DNA of 64,000 nucleotides from Hymenobacter lucidus. Lineage in GTDB: Bacteria > Bacteroidota > Bacteroidia > Cytophagales > Hymenobacteraceae. The DNA lies in the NCBI RefSeq assembly GCF_020447265.1, contig NZ_JAJADR010000013.1:1-64000 (forward strand), given 5' to 3'. Every line of letters starts with the position of its first letter. Position 1 is the stretch's first letter. The notes beneath the pieces were generated by a model. It had not been told where the DNA came from. It ran no database searches and saw only the letters and a list, made by a program, of their open reading frames with translations. A program made the position numbers and the translations under genes. Positions 46,468 through 56,094 of the stretch are shown here, piece after piece.

Positions 46468-47151
46468 ATACTTCGTCCTTACTTAATGAAATCTCTGCCT
46501 CTGCCTAGCTAATACATATAGGCGTCTAAACAAAATACACAGCTTGTTACAAATTTGTTCCCAAATCGGTTGGCTTTTTTTGCTACCCTAATTAGTTAGA
46601 CGGGCGGCCTCAAAATCCTACTTACGACCCAATAACGATGGGCTGAAATTTCTAAACCACAGGCGGAAATAAGCTTGGTTTGGTTCGCGTCCCCAATACT
46701 CGGCCGAACCCTAAATTCTTGCTTGGTGAATCGGTAACTTGCTTGAGTCTGAATGTCTAGCCAACCCCGCCTATATGAAGTTTATCGTATCGTCTTCCGC
46801 CTTGCTCAAGCAGCATCTGACGCGGTTCACCTATCCGAAACCCAGCGAATTCACAGGCCCCATTCTGTGGCTCGGGTAGGTTTGTAAGAGGCCATTTCCA
46901 GCCGTATAGTTCGTTGGGGGAACAACTTCAGGTCCTGACGTAGTGCGACTGCTGAGCACCCACCGTAGCATTGCTGAATGGAAGAAAGCCAAGAGAGAAA
47001 GAACGTGATAGCTACCCACTTTCTCGCCCTACTGAGCGCCGGTACTTTTGAGAAATATGGCGCAAAAACCAAAATGCTCCGATTATACCCAGGGTGTTAA
47101 CCGCAGCCATAGTAGCTCCGGTTTCCAGCCTTATAAGACACGCTCAGAAAC
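46468..47151. other. Intergenic region with a dnaN-like fragment
   Basis: About 680 bases without an intact gene. It contains the fragment at 46775-46813 (listed separately). Frames on the minus strand between 46831 and 47072 show no features of a real protein. The TIR gene promoter should lie near 46470-46560 but no consensus box was seen. Confidence 0.4.
46775..46813 (+). pseudogene. Fragment matching the DnaN N-terminus
   Basis: The frame starting at 46775 reads MKFIVSSSALLKQ, which agrees from memory with the start of Bacteroidota DNA polymerase III beta subunit (sliding clamp). After that the frame continues HLTRFTYPKPSEF and stops at 46877-46879, with no further similarity. It therefore looks like the 5' end of dnaN broken off by a recombination event, not a gene. 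Confidence 0.55.
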
Positions 47152-47454
47152 ATGCCCAGAAATACTAGAAAGAAAAAGCCGAATCCGTGGCACAAACCCG
47201 ACCCGTCCCCGTCTATGGATATGAAGTCGATAAATCAGAATGATGCCGTTGTGCAGGTGGCCCGCTATGGCTTCCTGGGTACTGTGGCCAGATGTCTGCG
47301 CACTGTTTTCGTGACGCTCATTGTCGTAGGCGGGCCGATTCTGGGAAGTTACTTGCTCAACAAGCCCCAGAGGCCGGTGAAGACGGTGAAGGTTGAAATT
47401 TCCAAGGATGGAGCAGCAGAGGAGGCTCCCGAACGAGTTTTAGCGAGAAGGTAA
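47152..47454 (+). CDS. Hypothetical single-pass membrane protein
   Basis: A 100-residue protein with a very basic start (MPRNTRKKKPNPWHKPDP), one membrane helix around 49-68 (VFVTLIVVGGPILGSYLL) and a charged C-terminal tail. No family recognised. It stands alone between the dnaN fragment and a convergent gene. Coding status is plausible but not certain. Confidence 0.5.
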   Translation: MPRNTRKKKPNPWHKPDPSPSMDMKSINQNDAVVQVARYGFLGTVARCLRTVFVTLIVVGGPILGSYLLNKPQRPVKTVKVEISKDGAAEEAPERVLARR

Positions 47455-47693
47455 ATCTCTGGCGTTTGCAGAAAGTACCACTTCAGGAACACGTCAGAAT
47501 GAAGTTCACGAAACTCATGCTCTCAGGCGGTTTACTGAACTTTGAAAAGTGAACCAGTTTCTTGAACCTAATCTGGGCTGTATGGCCACTTCACCATGCC
47601 AGTAGACGTGCATGGGCAGCGGTACAGAAAAAGGAGGAAAAGGGTAGTTTAAAAAGCCCTAACTCGACGAGAGAAGGTTACTAACTGCTAGCC

Positions 47694-48209
47694 TTAATTA
47701 TCTTCCCGCTGAAAATCCAACACGCCCTGCTTGGCGCTGATGTTCATGCGAGTCGTTGTCAAGGAATGAACGCGCCATGCGAAGGGCCTCGAAGTGGGAC
47801 TAGTCATGTGTAAGCTGTCGTGGGCGACGACTAAGGCAAACCGATGGGGAGTTGCAAACACCTGCATGTCCAGCACCACCGTTGAATCGCGGATATCCAA
47901 CGTAACGAGTCCCCCGGGGTCGTCGGCTACCCACCGACCTTGTAGATTGGCCACGGTCACTGCGCGGTCTGATAAGCGTACTAAGCCAAAGAGGGTCAAC
48001 ATCCCCACAACGGTTACGATGCCCATTGTGTATGCGGCGAACCGCAACGAACGGCGCGTAACAAGCCGCAGGGCAGCAAAGCCGGCGAATACCCCCAGCG
48101 CCATACCGAAAATGCCGCCTAAAAAGCCAAAAGCCTCCTTTCCGGCGAAATAGCAGCACATGGCCACCATCGAAAACACCGTGTATGCAATATAATCCTT
48201 CTTGCTCAT
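47694..48209 (-). CDS. Hypothetical membrane protein
   Basis: A 171-residue protein starting MSKKDYIAYTVFSMVAMCC; an ATG at 48227 would add six residues. Three hydrophobic helices occupy about residues 8-80, followed by a beta-rich extracytoplasmic domain (LQGRWVADDPGGLVTLDIRD to the end). This resembles a lipocalin-like or META-type domain, though I cannot name it. No operon partner. Confidence 0.65.
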   Translation of the reverse strand: MSKKDYIAYTVFSMVAMCCYFAGKEAFGFLGGIFGMALGVFAGFAALRLVTRRSLRFAAYTMGIVTVVGMLTLFGLVRLSDRAVTVANLQGRWVADDPGGLVTLDIRDSTVVLDMQVFATPHRFALVVAHDSLHMTSPTSRPFAWRVHSLTTTRMNISAKQGVLDFQREDN

Positions 48210-48926
48210 CCGGGACAAAATAAGCACTTAAGCGACGTTCAGTGAAACGGTCAGAAAGTTTGAGGATGGTTAAGGCTTATATTCTCCTCTTGTAGGCACC
48301 GATTTTTCTCTCGACGGTCGCTTTTTGCCTTTGGTGCCCTACGGTGCGGATGCCGATTAGTAAGAGCACATATGTAAGCAGGATGCCCAACAGAACCTTT
48401 GCTGCAAATAGAAGACTGTCACGCATAAATTCGGATAGAAATGGGGTGATTAGAGGCTTGCAAATGCTGATCTGTTCACTAAACCGGTGCTTCTGCCGAA
48501 AGGAGGGCTTTTCTTAGATCTATCCTATGCAAAGGCGGCATGCGGCGCAGTATTTCTCCTCAGCCCTGTCTCGATTCTGAGCGATGTATAGTCCCGAAGC
48601 TCATCGAAAGCAAGACAGCGCCGCTTGGTCGGAGCTCATTACGATTCTGATTGGCGGGTGCATATCCGAGGTCTTAGCGTTGCTAAAGCAACTACTTCTG
48701 GCCCTGGTTTGCTCAAGCGTAACACATGGAGTGCCTGGTAAGACCGGCATACGGTTAGTCTCGCCCAAACGTATTCTCATACCGCCTTCCATGAGGATCA
48801 GCGAATCGATAGTTGAGGTCTTATTTAGACTTTTTATAAAAACAGACGTCTTATTTGTAACAATTCCAGATAAGCCCTTTATCTTTGGAGCGTCAATCCA
48901 CTCTCCCCTATTAACACCCATTTCCC
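48210..48926. other. Intergenic region before the iron-type operon
   Basis: About 720 bases with no gene I can support. Overlapping frames on both strands (48584-48937) have no features of a real protein, and the operon promoter at 48854-48887 lies inside them. Confidence 0.5.
48854..48887 (+). promoter_or_regulatory. Promoter of the DUF4856-imelysin-HTTM-TonB operon
   Basis: TTTG at 48854-48857 (-33) and TATCTTTG at 48880-48887 (-7, TAnnTTTG) are separated by 22 bases, and the ATG is at 48927. No Fur-type box was recognised. Confidence 0.6.
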
Positions 48927-50078
48927 ATGACGTTTAAGTACGTTCCCGCCGCACTGCTAGCCTTAACTGTTGCGCTGAGCTCCTGCGACAAGAATGACAA
49001 CACCGAGGCTGCACCTGCTCTGCGCACGAAGATGGATGCCAGCACCCTAACGGCCTCGTCTAAGTATACCGAATCGTTCAAGGATGCCAGCGGCCAGTCG
49101 ACAGTAGATTTGACGACCTCGAACCAGCGCCTTGATATGTTCTCGGAGCTGAACTCCTACATGGCCCTGGTGGCCGTAGCAGCTCCTGCTACTCCACAGA
49201 CGCTAGACGTAATTAAGTTGCGCGGCTACTATGCCAACACCGGCAATTACTTTACGGGTACGGGCCTGAACGCTTCGGGCCTGACCCTACGCAGCAGCAC
49301 GGCTGCATCTTTCCCGGCCACCAACGCCGAGACCGTGCGCACCTACATGGACACTAAGCTGACTCAACTGGCCACCGCCAGCCAGTCGGTAAACAACGTG
49401 GCCACCCCGGGTAACGCCGGCCGCCTGGGCCGCTACCTGGTCGACGGCAACGGTATTGAAGTAAACCAGGTGATTGCCAAATCACTGATTGGTGCCCTGC
49501 TGCTCGACCAGATTGACAACGTGCTGCTGATCGATAACGCCCTGAAAGCCAACAACAGCAAAGTGGTAGACGGTAAGACCTACTCTGAGCTGGAGCATAA
49601 CTGGGATTTGGCTTATGGCTTTCTGACCAACAACGCCATCATGACCACGGACATCAACCTGACGCCCCGCGAGCGGTTCCTGGCCAGCTACCTCAACGAG
49701 AAGAACCCGACGGCCTCGCCCAAAGTGTATATGGCTTTCCTTCAGGGTCGGGTAGCCATTGTCAACAATGACGCGGCAGCCGTAAAAACCCAGGCCGATA
49801 TTATTCGCACCGAGCTGGAGAAAACCATTGCCCTGGCGGCCGTATCTTACCTGAGCAACTGGAAGGCGGCTTCGGCCCTTGATGTGAAGGCCCACGCGCT
49901 GGGCGAAGGCCTCGGTTTTGTGTACTCGCTACGCTTCTGCACCAAGTACGGTGCCGATGCTGCTTTCTCGGACAATATCCTTACCGGTCTCACCTCGGGC
50001 ACCAACGGTGCCTGGAGCCTAACCAATGCCCAGGCCGACGTGGCCATCAACGCCATCAAAGCCAAGTTTAGCATTTAG
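48927..50078 (+). CDS. DUF4856 lipoprotein
   Basis: A 383-residue lipoprotein with signal peptide and lipobox Cys (VALSSC). The body is helical and related to the imelysin group, with the DUF4856 style (YTESFKDASGQSTVDLTTSN, LEHNWDLAYGFL, AHALGEGLGFVYSL). Such proteins are found beside imelysins and TonB receptors in Bacteroidota and are thought to take part in iron or haem acquisition at the cell surface. First gene of the operon. Confidence 0.83.
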   Translation: MTFKYVPAALLALTVALSSCDKNDNTEAAPALRTKMDASTLTASSKYTESFKDASGQSTVDLTTSNQRLDMFSELNSYMALVAVAAPATPQTLDVIKLRGYYANTGNYFTGTGLNASGLTLRSSTAASFPATNAETVRTYMDTKLTQLATASQSVNNVATPGNAGRLGRYLVDGNGIEVNQVIAKSLIGALLLDQIDNVLLIDNALKANNSKVVDGKTYSELEHNWDLAYGFLTNNAIMTTDINLTPRERFLASYLNEKNPTASPKVYMAFLQGRVAIVNNDAAAVKTQADIIRTELEKTIALAAVSYLSNWKAASALDVKAHALGEGLGFVYSLRFCTKYGADAAFSDNILTGLTSGTNGAWSLTNAQADVAINAIKAKFSI

Positions 50079-50110
50079 TAACTTTCGGGCCGCTTCCTGT
50101 AAGCGGACTC

Positions 50111-50156
50111 AAGGCCAACGCACCAGGTAGCTCCGGCCACCTGGTGCGTTGGCCTT
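50111..50156 (+). terminator. Strong hairpin between DUF4856 and imelysin genes
   Basis: AAGGCCAACGCACCAGGT at 50111-50128 pairs exactly with the sequence at 50139-50156 around a 10-base loop. There is no T-run after it, so it might be a partial terminator or an mRNA stability element lowering expression of the downstream genes. Confidence 0.55.
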
Positions 50157-50174
50157 CGCCACGAAAAATCCCTG

Positions 50175-51287
50175 ATGAAAAATACCCTTTTGTTTGCCCT
50201 GCTGCTTTTTGTGACCACCATCGGCATCTTCAGCTGCCAGAAAGAATCCAGCGCAGATACGCCCGGCCCGGACACCACGCTAGACCGCAAAGCCCTGCTC
50301 ACGCAGTGGGCCGATAGCCTGGTGAAGCCCGGCTACCAACGCTTCAACGACAAGCTGGTCGTACTCAAGGCCAAGACCACGGCCTTTACGGCGGCACCCA
50401 CCACGGCCACCCTCACCGCCGCCCGCCAGGCCTGGCAGGCGGCTTACCAGGAGTGGCAAAAGGTGGAGCTGTATGAGTTCGGCCCGGCCGAGTCGGTCAG
50501 CCTGCGCAACCACTTTAATATTTATCCAACGGATGCGGCGGGCATTAACAGCAACATCACCTCGGGAGCCTACAATTTCGAGCTGGCCACGGCCATTCCG
50601 CAGCAGGGCTTCCCGGCCCTGGACTACTTGCTCAACGGCGTAGCCAGCAACGACGCGGCCATTGTGCAGCAGTACGTGACGTCGGCTAACCACCGCCGCT
50701 ACCTGACCGATGTAATGGCCAAGATGGAACAGACCTTCGGCACGGTATATTCGCAGTGGAACGGCTCCTACCGCGACACCTTCGTGAACAATACCGGCAC
50801 CGACGCCAGCTCGTCGCTTTCGCGGGTTATCAACGCCTATTCGCTCTATTATGAGCGTTTCCTGCGGGCCGGCAAAGTGGGTATTCCGGCCGGCACTATG
50901 ACCGGTGTGGCCCGTCCTGAAAAGATTGAGGCCTACTACTTTAAAGGTACGTTGCCACTGCAGCTGGCCACCACGGCCCACGCCACGGTGCAGCAGTTTT
51001 TCAACGGCCGTACGGGCCGGCCCTCGCTGAAAAGCTACCTCGATGCCCTCGGCGCCAAGGACAGCCGCACCGGCCAAAGCCTGACCAGCATCATCAACAC
51101 GCAGTTCGGGGTATCGTATCAGCAGCTCAGCACCCTGGGCCCAGACCTGTATTCGACTATTACCGCTCGCAACGCTGATGCGGTGGCTTCCTACAACGAG
51201 ATGCAGAAGGCCGTCCGCCTGATTAAGGTGGACATGACCTCGGCCCTTGGCATCACCGTGACCTACGTTGACAACGACGGCGACTAA
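50175..51287 (+). CDS. Imelysin family protein (peptidase M75-like)
   Basis: A 370-residue lipoprotein (lipobox FSC) of the imelysin family. The conserved early segment LRNHFNIYPTD and the TAIPQQGFPALDYLLNG motif are visible in the sequence. Members bind iron or haem and are part of iron-uptake operons; despite the name, protease activity is doubtful. Its stop overlaps the start of the HTTM gene by one base (TAATG). Confidence 0.87.
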   Translation: MKNTLLFALLLFVTTIGIFSCQKESSADTPGPDTTLDRKALLTQWADSLVKPGYQRFNDKLVVLKAKTTAFTAAPTTATLTAARQAWQAAYQEWQKVELYEFGPAESVSLRNHFNIYPTDAAGINSNITSGAYNFELATAIPQQGFPALDYLLNGVASNDAAIVQQYVTSANHRRYLTDVMAKMEQTFGTVYSQWNGSYRDTFVNNTGTDASSSLSRVINAYSLYYERFLRAGKVGIPAGTMTGVARPEKIEAYYFKGTLPLQLATTAHATVQQFFNGRTGRPSLKSYLDALGAKDSRTGQSLTSIINTQFGVSYQQLSTLGPDLYSTITARNADAVASYNEMQKAVRLIKVDMTSALGITVTYVDNDGD

Positions 51288-52651
51288 TGCAGGCTGGGCT
51301 TCGGCGCTACTTGCAGGCGTATATTTCTGCCGCACCACTGGCCACGTTCCGCGTGGCCTTTGGCGTTTTAGTGCTGGCCAGCGTGGCTCGTTTTTGGGCT
51401 AAGGGCTGGATTGAAGAACTGTATTTGAGGCCAACGTTTTTCTTCTCCTACTACGGTTTTGAGTGGGTAAAGCCGCTGGGGAATTACACCTACGGGCTGT
51501 TTATAGTGTGCGGGCTGTGTGCCCTGCTGGTGGCGCTGGGTTGGTGGTACCGCACGGCTGCCCTGGGCTTATTTGTGAGCTTCACCTACATCGAGCTCAT
51601 GGACAAAAGCACCTATCTCAACCACTACTACTTCGTGAGCTTGGCGGCGTTTCTGCTCGTGCTGCTGCCCGCCGGCCGCTTCTTTTCCGTGGACGCCCAC
51701 CGCAACCCTGCGCGCTGGCGCAGTCAGGTGCCACGCTGGACAGTAGATGCCCTGCGCCTGCTCGTGGGCATCGTGTACTGCTATGCCGGGCTGGCCAAGC
51801 TCAACTCCGACTGGCTGCTACACGCCATGCCGCTGCGCATCTGGTTGCCGGCTAAAAATGACTTGTGGCTGGTAGGCCCGCTGTTTAACCACCCGTGGGT
51901 GGCCTACGCCTTTAGTTGGTTCGGGGCCTTCTATGATCTGACGGTGCCCTTTTTCCTGCTCTACCGCCCCACTCGAATCTGGGCCTACGCCACGGTCGTG
52001 GTGTTTCACGTACTCACGGCGGTGCTGTTTCCCATCGGCATGTTTCCTTACGTGATGATTGTGGCTGCCCTGGTGTTTTTCCCGGCCGAGACGCACGAGC
52101 GCGTCCAAGCCCGGGTGCAGCGCTGGTGGAGCAAGCGTCCGGCAACTCCGCGCACGAGCCAGCCGCTGGTGTACGCCCCTCGTACCCGGCAACTGCTGCT
52201 GCTCACGCTGGGTGTGTTCTTTGTGGTGCAGCTGCTGCTGCCTTTCCGCTACCTGCTCTACCCGCGCGAGCTATTCTGGACTGAGGAGGGTTACCGGTTT
52301 TCCTGGCGGGTGATGCTGATGGAAAAGATGGGCCAGGTACAGTTTAAGGTAGTAGACTCCGCCACGGGCCGGGCCCGGCTGGTGAACAACTACGAGCACC
52401 TGAGCGTGCTCCAGGAAAAGATGATGAGCACCCAGCCCGACATGCTGGTGCAGTTTGCCCACTACCTGCGTGACTACTACGCCCGGCGTGGCGTACGCAA
52501 CCCCAAAGTATACGCCGATGCGTACGTGAGCCTGAATGGCCGCCTGGGCAAGAGCTTTATTGACCCCACGGTGGACTTGGCCCAGGTAACTGACGACCTG
52601 CGGGCTAAGCCCTGGATTTTACCTTTCGACGATGAGATTACCGGTTTATAG
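51287..52651 (+). CDS. HTTM-domain membrane protein
   Basis: A 454-residue membrane protein of the HTTM class, related to vitamin-K-dependent gamma-carboxylases. Helices run from about residue 17 through 340, and the region YRTAALGLFVSFTYIELMDK then YLNHYYFVSLAAFLLVLLPA is characteristic. The C-terminal part is soluble. It is translationally coupled to imelysin upstream and overlaps the receptor gene by 20 bases. The biochemical role in such operons is not known to me. Confidence 0.84.
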   Translation: MQAGLRRYLQAYISAAPLATFRVAFGVLVLASVARFWAKGWIEELYLRPTFFFSYYGFEWVKPLGNYTYGLFIVCGLCALLVALGWWYRTAALGLFVSFTYIELMDKSTYLNHYYFVSLAAFLLVLLPAGRFFSVDAHRNPARWRSQVPRWTVDALRLLVGIVYCYAGLAKLNSDWLLHAMPLRIWLPAKNDLWLVGPLFNHPWVAYAFSWFGAFYDLTVPFFLLYRPTRIWAYATVVVFHVLTAVLFPIGMFPYVMIVAALVFFPAETHERVQARVQRWWSKRPATPRTSQPLVYAPRTRQLLLLTLGVFFVVQLLLPFRYLLYPRELFWTEEGYRFSWRVMLMEKMGQVQFKVVDSATGRARLVNNYEHLSVLQEKMMSTQPDMLVQFAHYLRDYYARRGVRNPKVYADAYVSLNGRLGKSFIDPTVDLAQVTDDLRAKPWILPFDDEITGL

Positions 52652-55082
52652 CGTTGCCCTGGTGGTGAGCGGGCTGTCTACTTTTTCCGCCGTTGCCCAG
52701 CAGGCCGCCCTGCAGGGCCGGGTGCGCGAAGCCGATACGGGCCAGCCCGTGGTGGGCTGCGAAGTGTACGTACGCGGCTCCCGCCAGATTGCCCGCACCG
52801 ATTCCACCGGCTTGTTTACCATTGCCAAGCTACCCGCCGGTCGCCAGCAACTCCAGTTCTCCTCCATCGGCCACGAACCCTTTAAAACCGAGGTAAGCCT
52901 GCACACCGATGGCGCCGTGCTGGATTTTACTCTCACGCGCCGCGAGCGGCAGCTGAAGGAAGTAGTGGTGGCGGCGCCCCAGTCGCGCTTTGGGCCGCAG
53001 CGGCTGCGCGAAGTGGAGGGGACAGCCATTTTCGCGGCTAAAAAGTCGGACGTCATCGTGCCCGACAACCTGGTGGCCAACCTGGCCACCAACAATGCCC
53101 GGCAGGTGTACGCCCGGGTGGCGGGCCTCAACATCTGGGAAAGTGACCAGGGCGGCCTGCAGCTCAGCATTGGGGGCCGGGGCCTCGACCCCAACCGCAC
53201 CAGTAATTTCAACGTGCGGCAGAACAACTACGACATCTCCGCCGACGCGCTGGGCTACCCCGAAAGCTACTACACGCCCCCCGTGGAGGCTGTCAAGCGC
53301 ATTCAGCTGGTGCGCGGGGCGGCCTCGCTGCAGTACGGCACGCAGTTCGGGGGCCTACTCAACTTCGAGCTGCGCACACCCGAGCCCGATAAAACGGTGT
53401 CGGTAGTGTCGCGGCAGACGGTGGGGTCTTTCGGCTTTTTCAACTCGTTCAACAGCGTGAGCGGTACGGTAAAAAAGCTTAGCTACTACGCCTTTGCCCA
53501 GTACAAGCGCGGCGACGGGTGGCGGCCCAACTCCCACTTCGACTCCAAAACCGCCTATGCCGACGTGCGCTACCAGTTCACGGAAAACTTCAAAATCGGC
53601 GCTCAGGTTACTCATATGGACTACCTGGCCCAGCAACCGGGCGGCCTGAGCGACGAACAGTTTGCCCAGAATGCGCGGCAGAGCAACCGGGAGCGGAACT
53701 GGTTTGCGGTCGATTGGAACCTGTTCAATGCCTCGGCCGACTGGAAGCTCAGCCCGCAGGCCAACCTCAACGTGCTGGCCTTCGGGCTGCGCGCCACGCG
53801 CAAGTCCCTCGGGTTTCGGCCCAACCGAGTGGACTTGCCCGACAAAGACAACTATTTGCGCGACCTCATCACCGGCGAATTCCGCAACTATGGCGTGGAG
53901 GCTCGCTACCTCAACCGTTACGCGCTAGGCAGTAAAAGCGGTGTGTTGCTGGTAGGCACGCGCTACTACAACGGCTATAACCACAGCGTGCAGGGCTTTG
54001 GGCCCACCGGCCGCGACGCCGACTTTCGCTTTGTGGGCCCGGAAGGCGTAACGTTTGCCAACGGCTTCTCCGACTTCGAGTTTCCCAATCAGAACGTGGC
54101 GGTGTTTGCCGAAAACATCTTCTATCTGAGCGACAAAGTATCCGTGACGCCCGGCGTGCGCTACGAGTACATTCGCACCAAATCGCAGGGCACCTACGGC
54201 AACGTCATTCGGGACAATGCCGGCAACATCGATGCCATTACCCAAAAGAACGAGGAGCGGCTCAGTCCACGCGGCTTCGTGCTGGGCGGCATCGGGGTGA
54301 GCTACAAGCCAGTGGAAACGAGGGAGCTCTACGGCAATATTTCGCAGAACTATCGCTCCATTACGTTCTCGGACATGCGCATTGCCAACCCCTCGGCCGT
54401 TATCGACCCCGATTTGCAGGACGAGCGCGGCTTTTCGGCTGACCTGGGCCTGCGCGGCGAGCAGGGCCAGTGGCTGACCTACGACGTGAGCCTGTTTGCC
54501 CTGCAATACGGCAACCGCATCGGCGAAGTGCAAACCTACGATGACGCCGACCGGGTGCTGCGCCGCCGCAGCAATGTGGGGCAGGCTCTGATTCTAGGCG
54601 TGGAGTCCTACGCCGAAGTGGATCTACTGCGCGCGGTGCGTCCCGCCGCCGAGCCCGGTCGCTGGTCGTTGGCTGCATTCGGCAACCTGGCCCTGATTCG
54701 GGGGCGCTACACGCAAAGCGAAATCGTGGGCGTGAAGGGCAACCCGGTTGAGTTCGTGCCGGATGTCAACCTCAAGGCCGGTACCCGCGTAGGGGTTGGC
54801 CCGTTCAAAGGCTCGCTGCAGGCCACCTACTTATCCAAGCAGTATACCGACGCGACCAAAGCTGAATTGGGCGGCGTATCGGCCGTGGTAGGCCGCATTC
54901 CGGCTTACACCGTGCTGGATGCCTCCGTGTCGTGGGAGCGGCGCTGGCTCAAACTCGAAGGCAGCGTTAACAACCTGGGCAATGCCGTCTACTTCACCCG
55001 CCGCGCCACCGGTTACCCCGGCCCCGGCATCTTGCCCTCTGACGGCCGCAGCTTTTTCCTGACTGTAGCCGTGAAGTGGTAA
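52632..55082 (+). CDS. TonB-dependent outer-membrane receptor, FecA-like
   Basis: An 816-residue outer-membrane receptor. After a signal peptide (STFSAVAQ), residues about 25-105 form a carboxypeptidase-like regulatory domain (LQGRVREADTGQPVVGCEVY). Next come a plug domain (VVVAAPQSRFG through GAASLQYGTQFGGLLNFE) and a 22-strand barrel ending FFLTVAVKW. It has the type of plug and barrel seen in iron-chelate receptors. The operon with imelysin and HTTM suggests uptake of iron or a chelated metal. Confidence 0.92.
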   Translation: MRLPVYSVALVVSGLSTFSAVAQQAALQGRVREADTGQPVVGCEVYVRGSRQIARTDSTGLFTIAKLPAGRQQLQFSSIGHEPFKTEVSLHTDGAVLDFTLTRRERQLKEVVVAAPQSRFGPQRLREVEGTAIFAAKKSDVIVPDNLVANLATNNARQVYARVAGLNIWESDQGGLQLSIGGRGLDPNRTSNFNVRQNNYDISADALGYPESYYTPPVEAVKRIQLVRGAASLQYGTQFGGLLNFELRTPEPDKTVSVVSRQTVGSFGFFNSFNSVSGTVKKLSYYAFAQYKRGDGWRPNSHFDSKTAYADVRYQFTENFKIGAQVTHMDYLAQQPGGLSDEQFAQNARQSNRERNWFAVDWNLFNASADWKLSPQANLNVLAFGLRATRKSLGFRPNRVDLPDKDNYLRDLITGEFRNYGVEARYLNRYALGSKSGVLLVGTRYYNGYNHSVQGFGPTGRDADFRFVGPEGVTFANGFSDFEFPNQNVAVFAENIFYLSDKVSVTPGVRYEYIRTKSQGTYGNVIRDNAGNIDAITQKNEERLSPRGFVLGGIGVSYKPVETRELYGNISQNYRSITFSDMRIANPSAVIDPDLQDERGFSADLGLRGEQGQWLTYDVSLFALQYGNRIGEVQTYDDADRVLRRRSNVGQALILGVESYAEVDLLRAVRPAAEPGRWSLAAFGNLALIRGRYTQSEIVGVKGNPVEFVPDVNLKAGTRVGVGPFKGSLQATYLSKQYTDATKAELGGVSAVVGRIPAYTVLDASVSWERRWLKLEGSVNNLGNAVYFTRRATGYPGPGILPSDGRSFFLTVAVKW

Positions 55083-55118
55083 ACGCTACCTTCACGGGTC
55101 TTATCGGTCCTGACGCAC

Positions 55119-55826
55119 ATGAAATCAGCAACTGCCCCGGTGGATCGGGTGCTGCGGGCGTGGCCCCAGCTGCGCGGCTTCTTTCGCGGCCGTACGCAGC
55201 TTTCGGAAGCAGAGCTGCTGACCTTCTTCCAGCAAGTAGTGCCCGCCGTTACGGCTACTGTGTGGCCCTCAGTCCGGCAGGGACTCCTGCGCAGCCAGTT
55301 GCTGCACGAAGTGGGCCTCGGCCTGTTCTCATTTGAAGCGCCCCTAACGCAAGGCTTCCAACAACCCGTTGTACGGCCCGAATGGCTGGCCGTGTGGCAG
55401 CAGCTCCAGGCCGGGCTGGCCTTGCCGTTGGGTTGCCTGTGGTCTACCCGCTGGCTGCAGCCGTTTTTACCAGATCTGCCCAGTGTTCTCGTCGTGGAAG
55501 TGCGCTGGGCGGAGTTGCGCTGGGCGCAAGACCTGCTGGCCTCTGTCTCTCCCCCAGACCCGCTGGTAGTGCGAGTCTGGCAGCGGTTCTCACCCGTGCG
55601 GCAGGTTCGCGGCATTCCTACGGCACGCCTGGAAAAAATGCTCGTCGACGTCACCCTGATGCCAGAAGTAGCTGGTGTCCCGTCAGATGCAGCCTTGGTG
55701 TTGGCGCTCGCTAGGCTGCAAGCCAGCCAGTCAGTCAATCAGGAGCTGCTGCTGTCGTATGCGGCTCGTTGCGGGGCCGAACCCCGCTGGAGCGAGCTGT
55801 TGCAGGCGGTTCAGTCTCCGAGCTGA
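55119..55826 (+). CDS. Hypothetical protein after the TonB receptor
   Basis: A 235-residue, Trp- and Leu-rich soluble-looking protein with no signal peptide and no recognised family. It starts 36 bases past the receptor's stop and is probably the last gene of the operon. The 270 bases after it, up to 56095, hold nothing clear except an AT-rich promoter-like area near 56040-56090. Confidence 0.6.
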   Translation: MKSATAPVDRVLRAWPQLRGFFRGRTQLSEAELLTFFQQVVPAVTATVWPSVRQGLLRSQLLHEVGLGLFSFEAPLTQGFQQPVVRPEWLAVWQQLQAGLALPLGCLWSTRWLQPFLPDLPSVLVVEVRWAELRWAQDLLASVSPPDPLVVRVWQRFSPVRQVRGIPTARLEKMLVDVTLMPEVAGVPSDAALVLALARLQASQSVNQELLLSYAARCGAEPRWSELLQAVQSPS

Positions 55827-56094
55827 GTGCGACGAATTCAATGTGACATCTTATTCCTTCGTGGAAATGGCGGTCGTGGGCCTGGCTACTCACGTCTAAT
55901 CGGCCCGCAAGGCCACTCCACCGTAGCCCAACAGCTATTACCCGTAAGCTAGTCCAGAAGTACGAGGACGGGAAAAGGGGCCAAGCTATAGCCAACGATT
56001 ACTAACGGAAAACCATTCTGAACTTCATGCAGTATTTAGGGTAGTCTAAAAATTATTTTAGGCTTCCGTAAATAGTTTTCTAATTTTAGAACGC

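Noticed and set aside
46831..47072. Minus-strand small frames in the 46.5-47.1 kb gap
   Set aside because: Short, overlapping each other, no signal peptide, promoter or similarity that I can recognise.
48584..48937. Overlapping frames on both strands before the DUF4856 gene
   Set aside because: Neither product has protein-like features, both overlap each other, and the operon promoter at 48854-48887 lies inside them.
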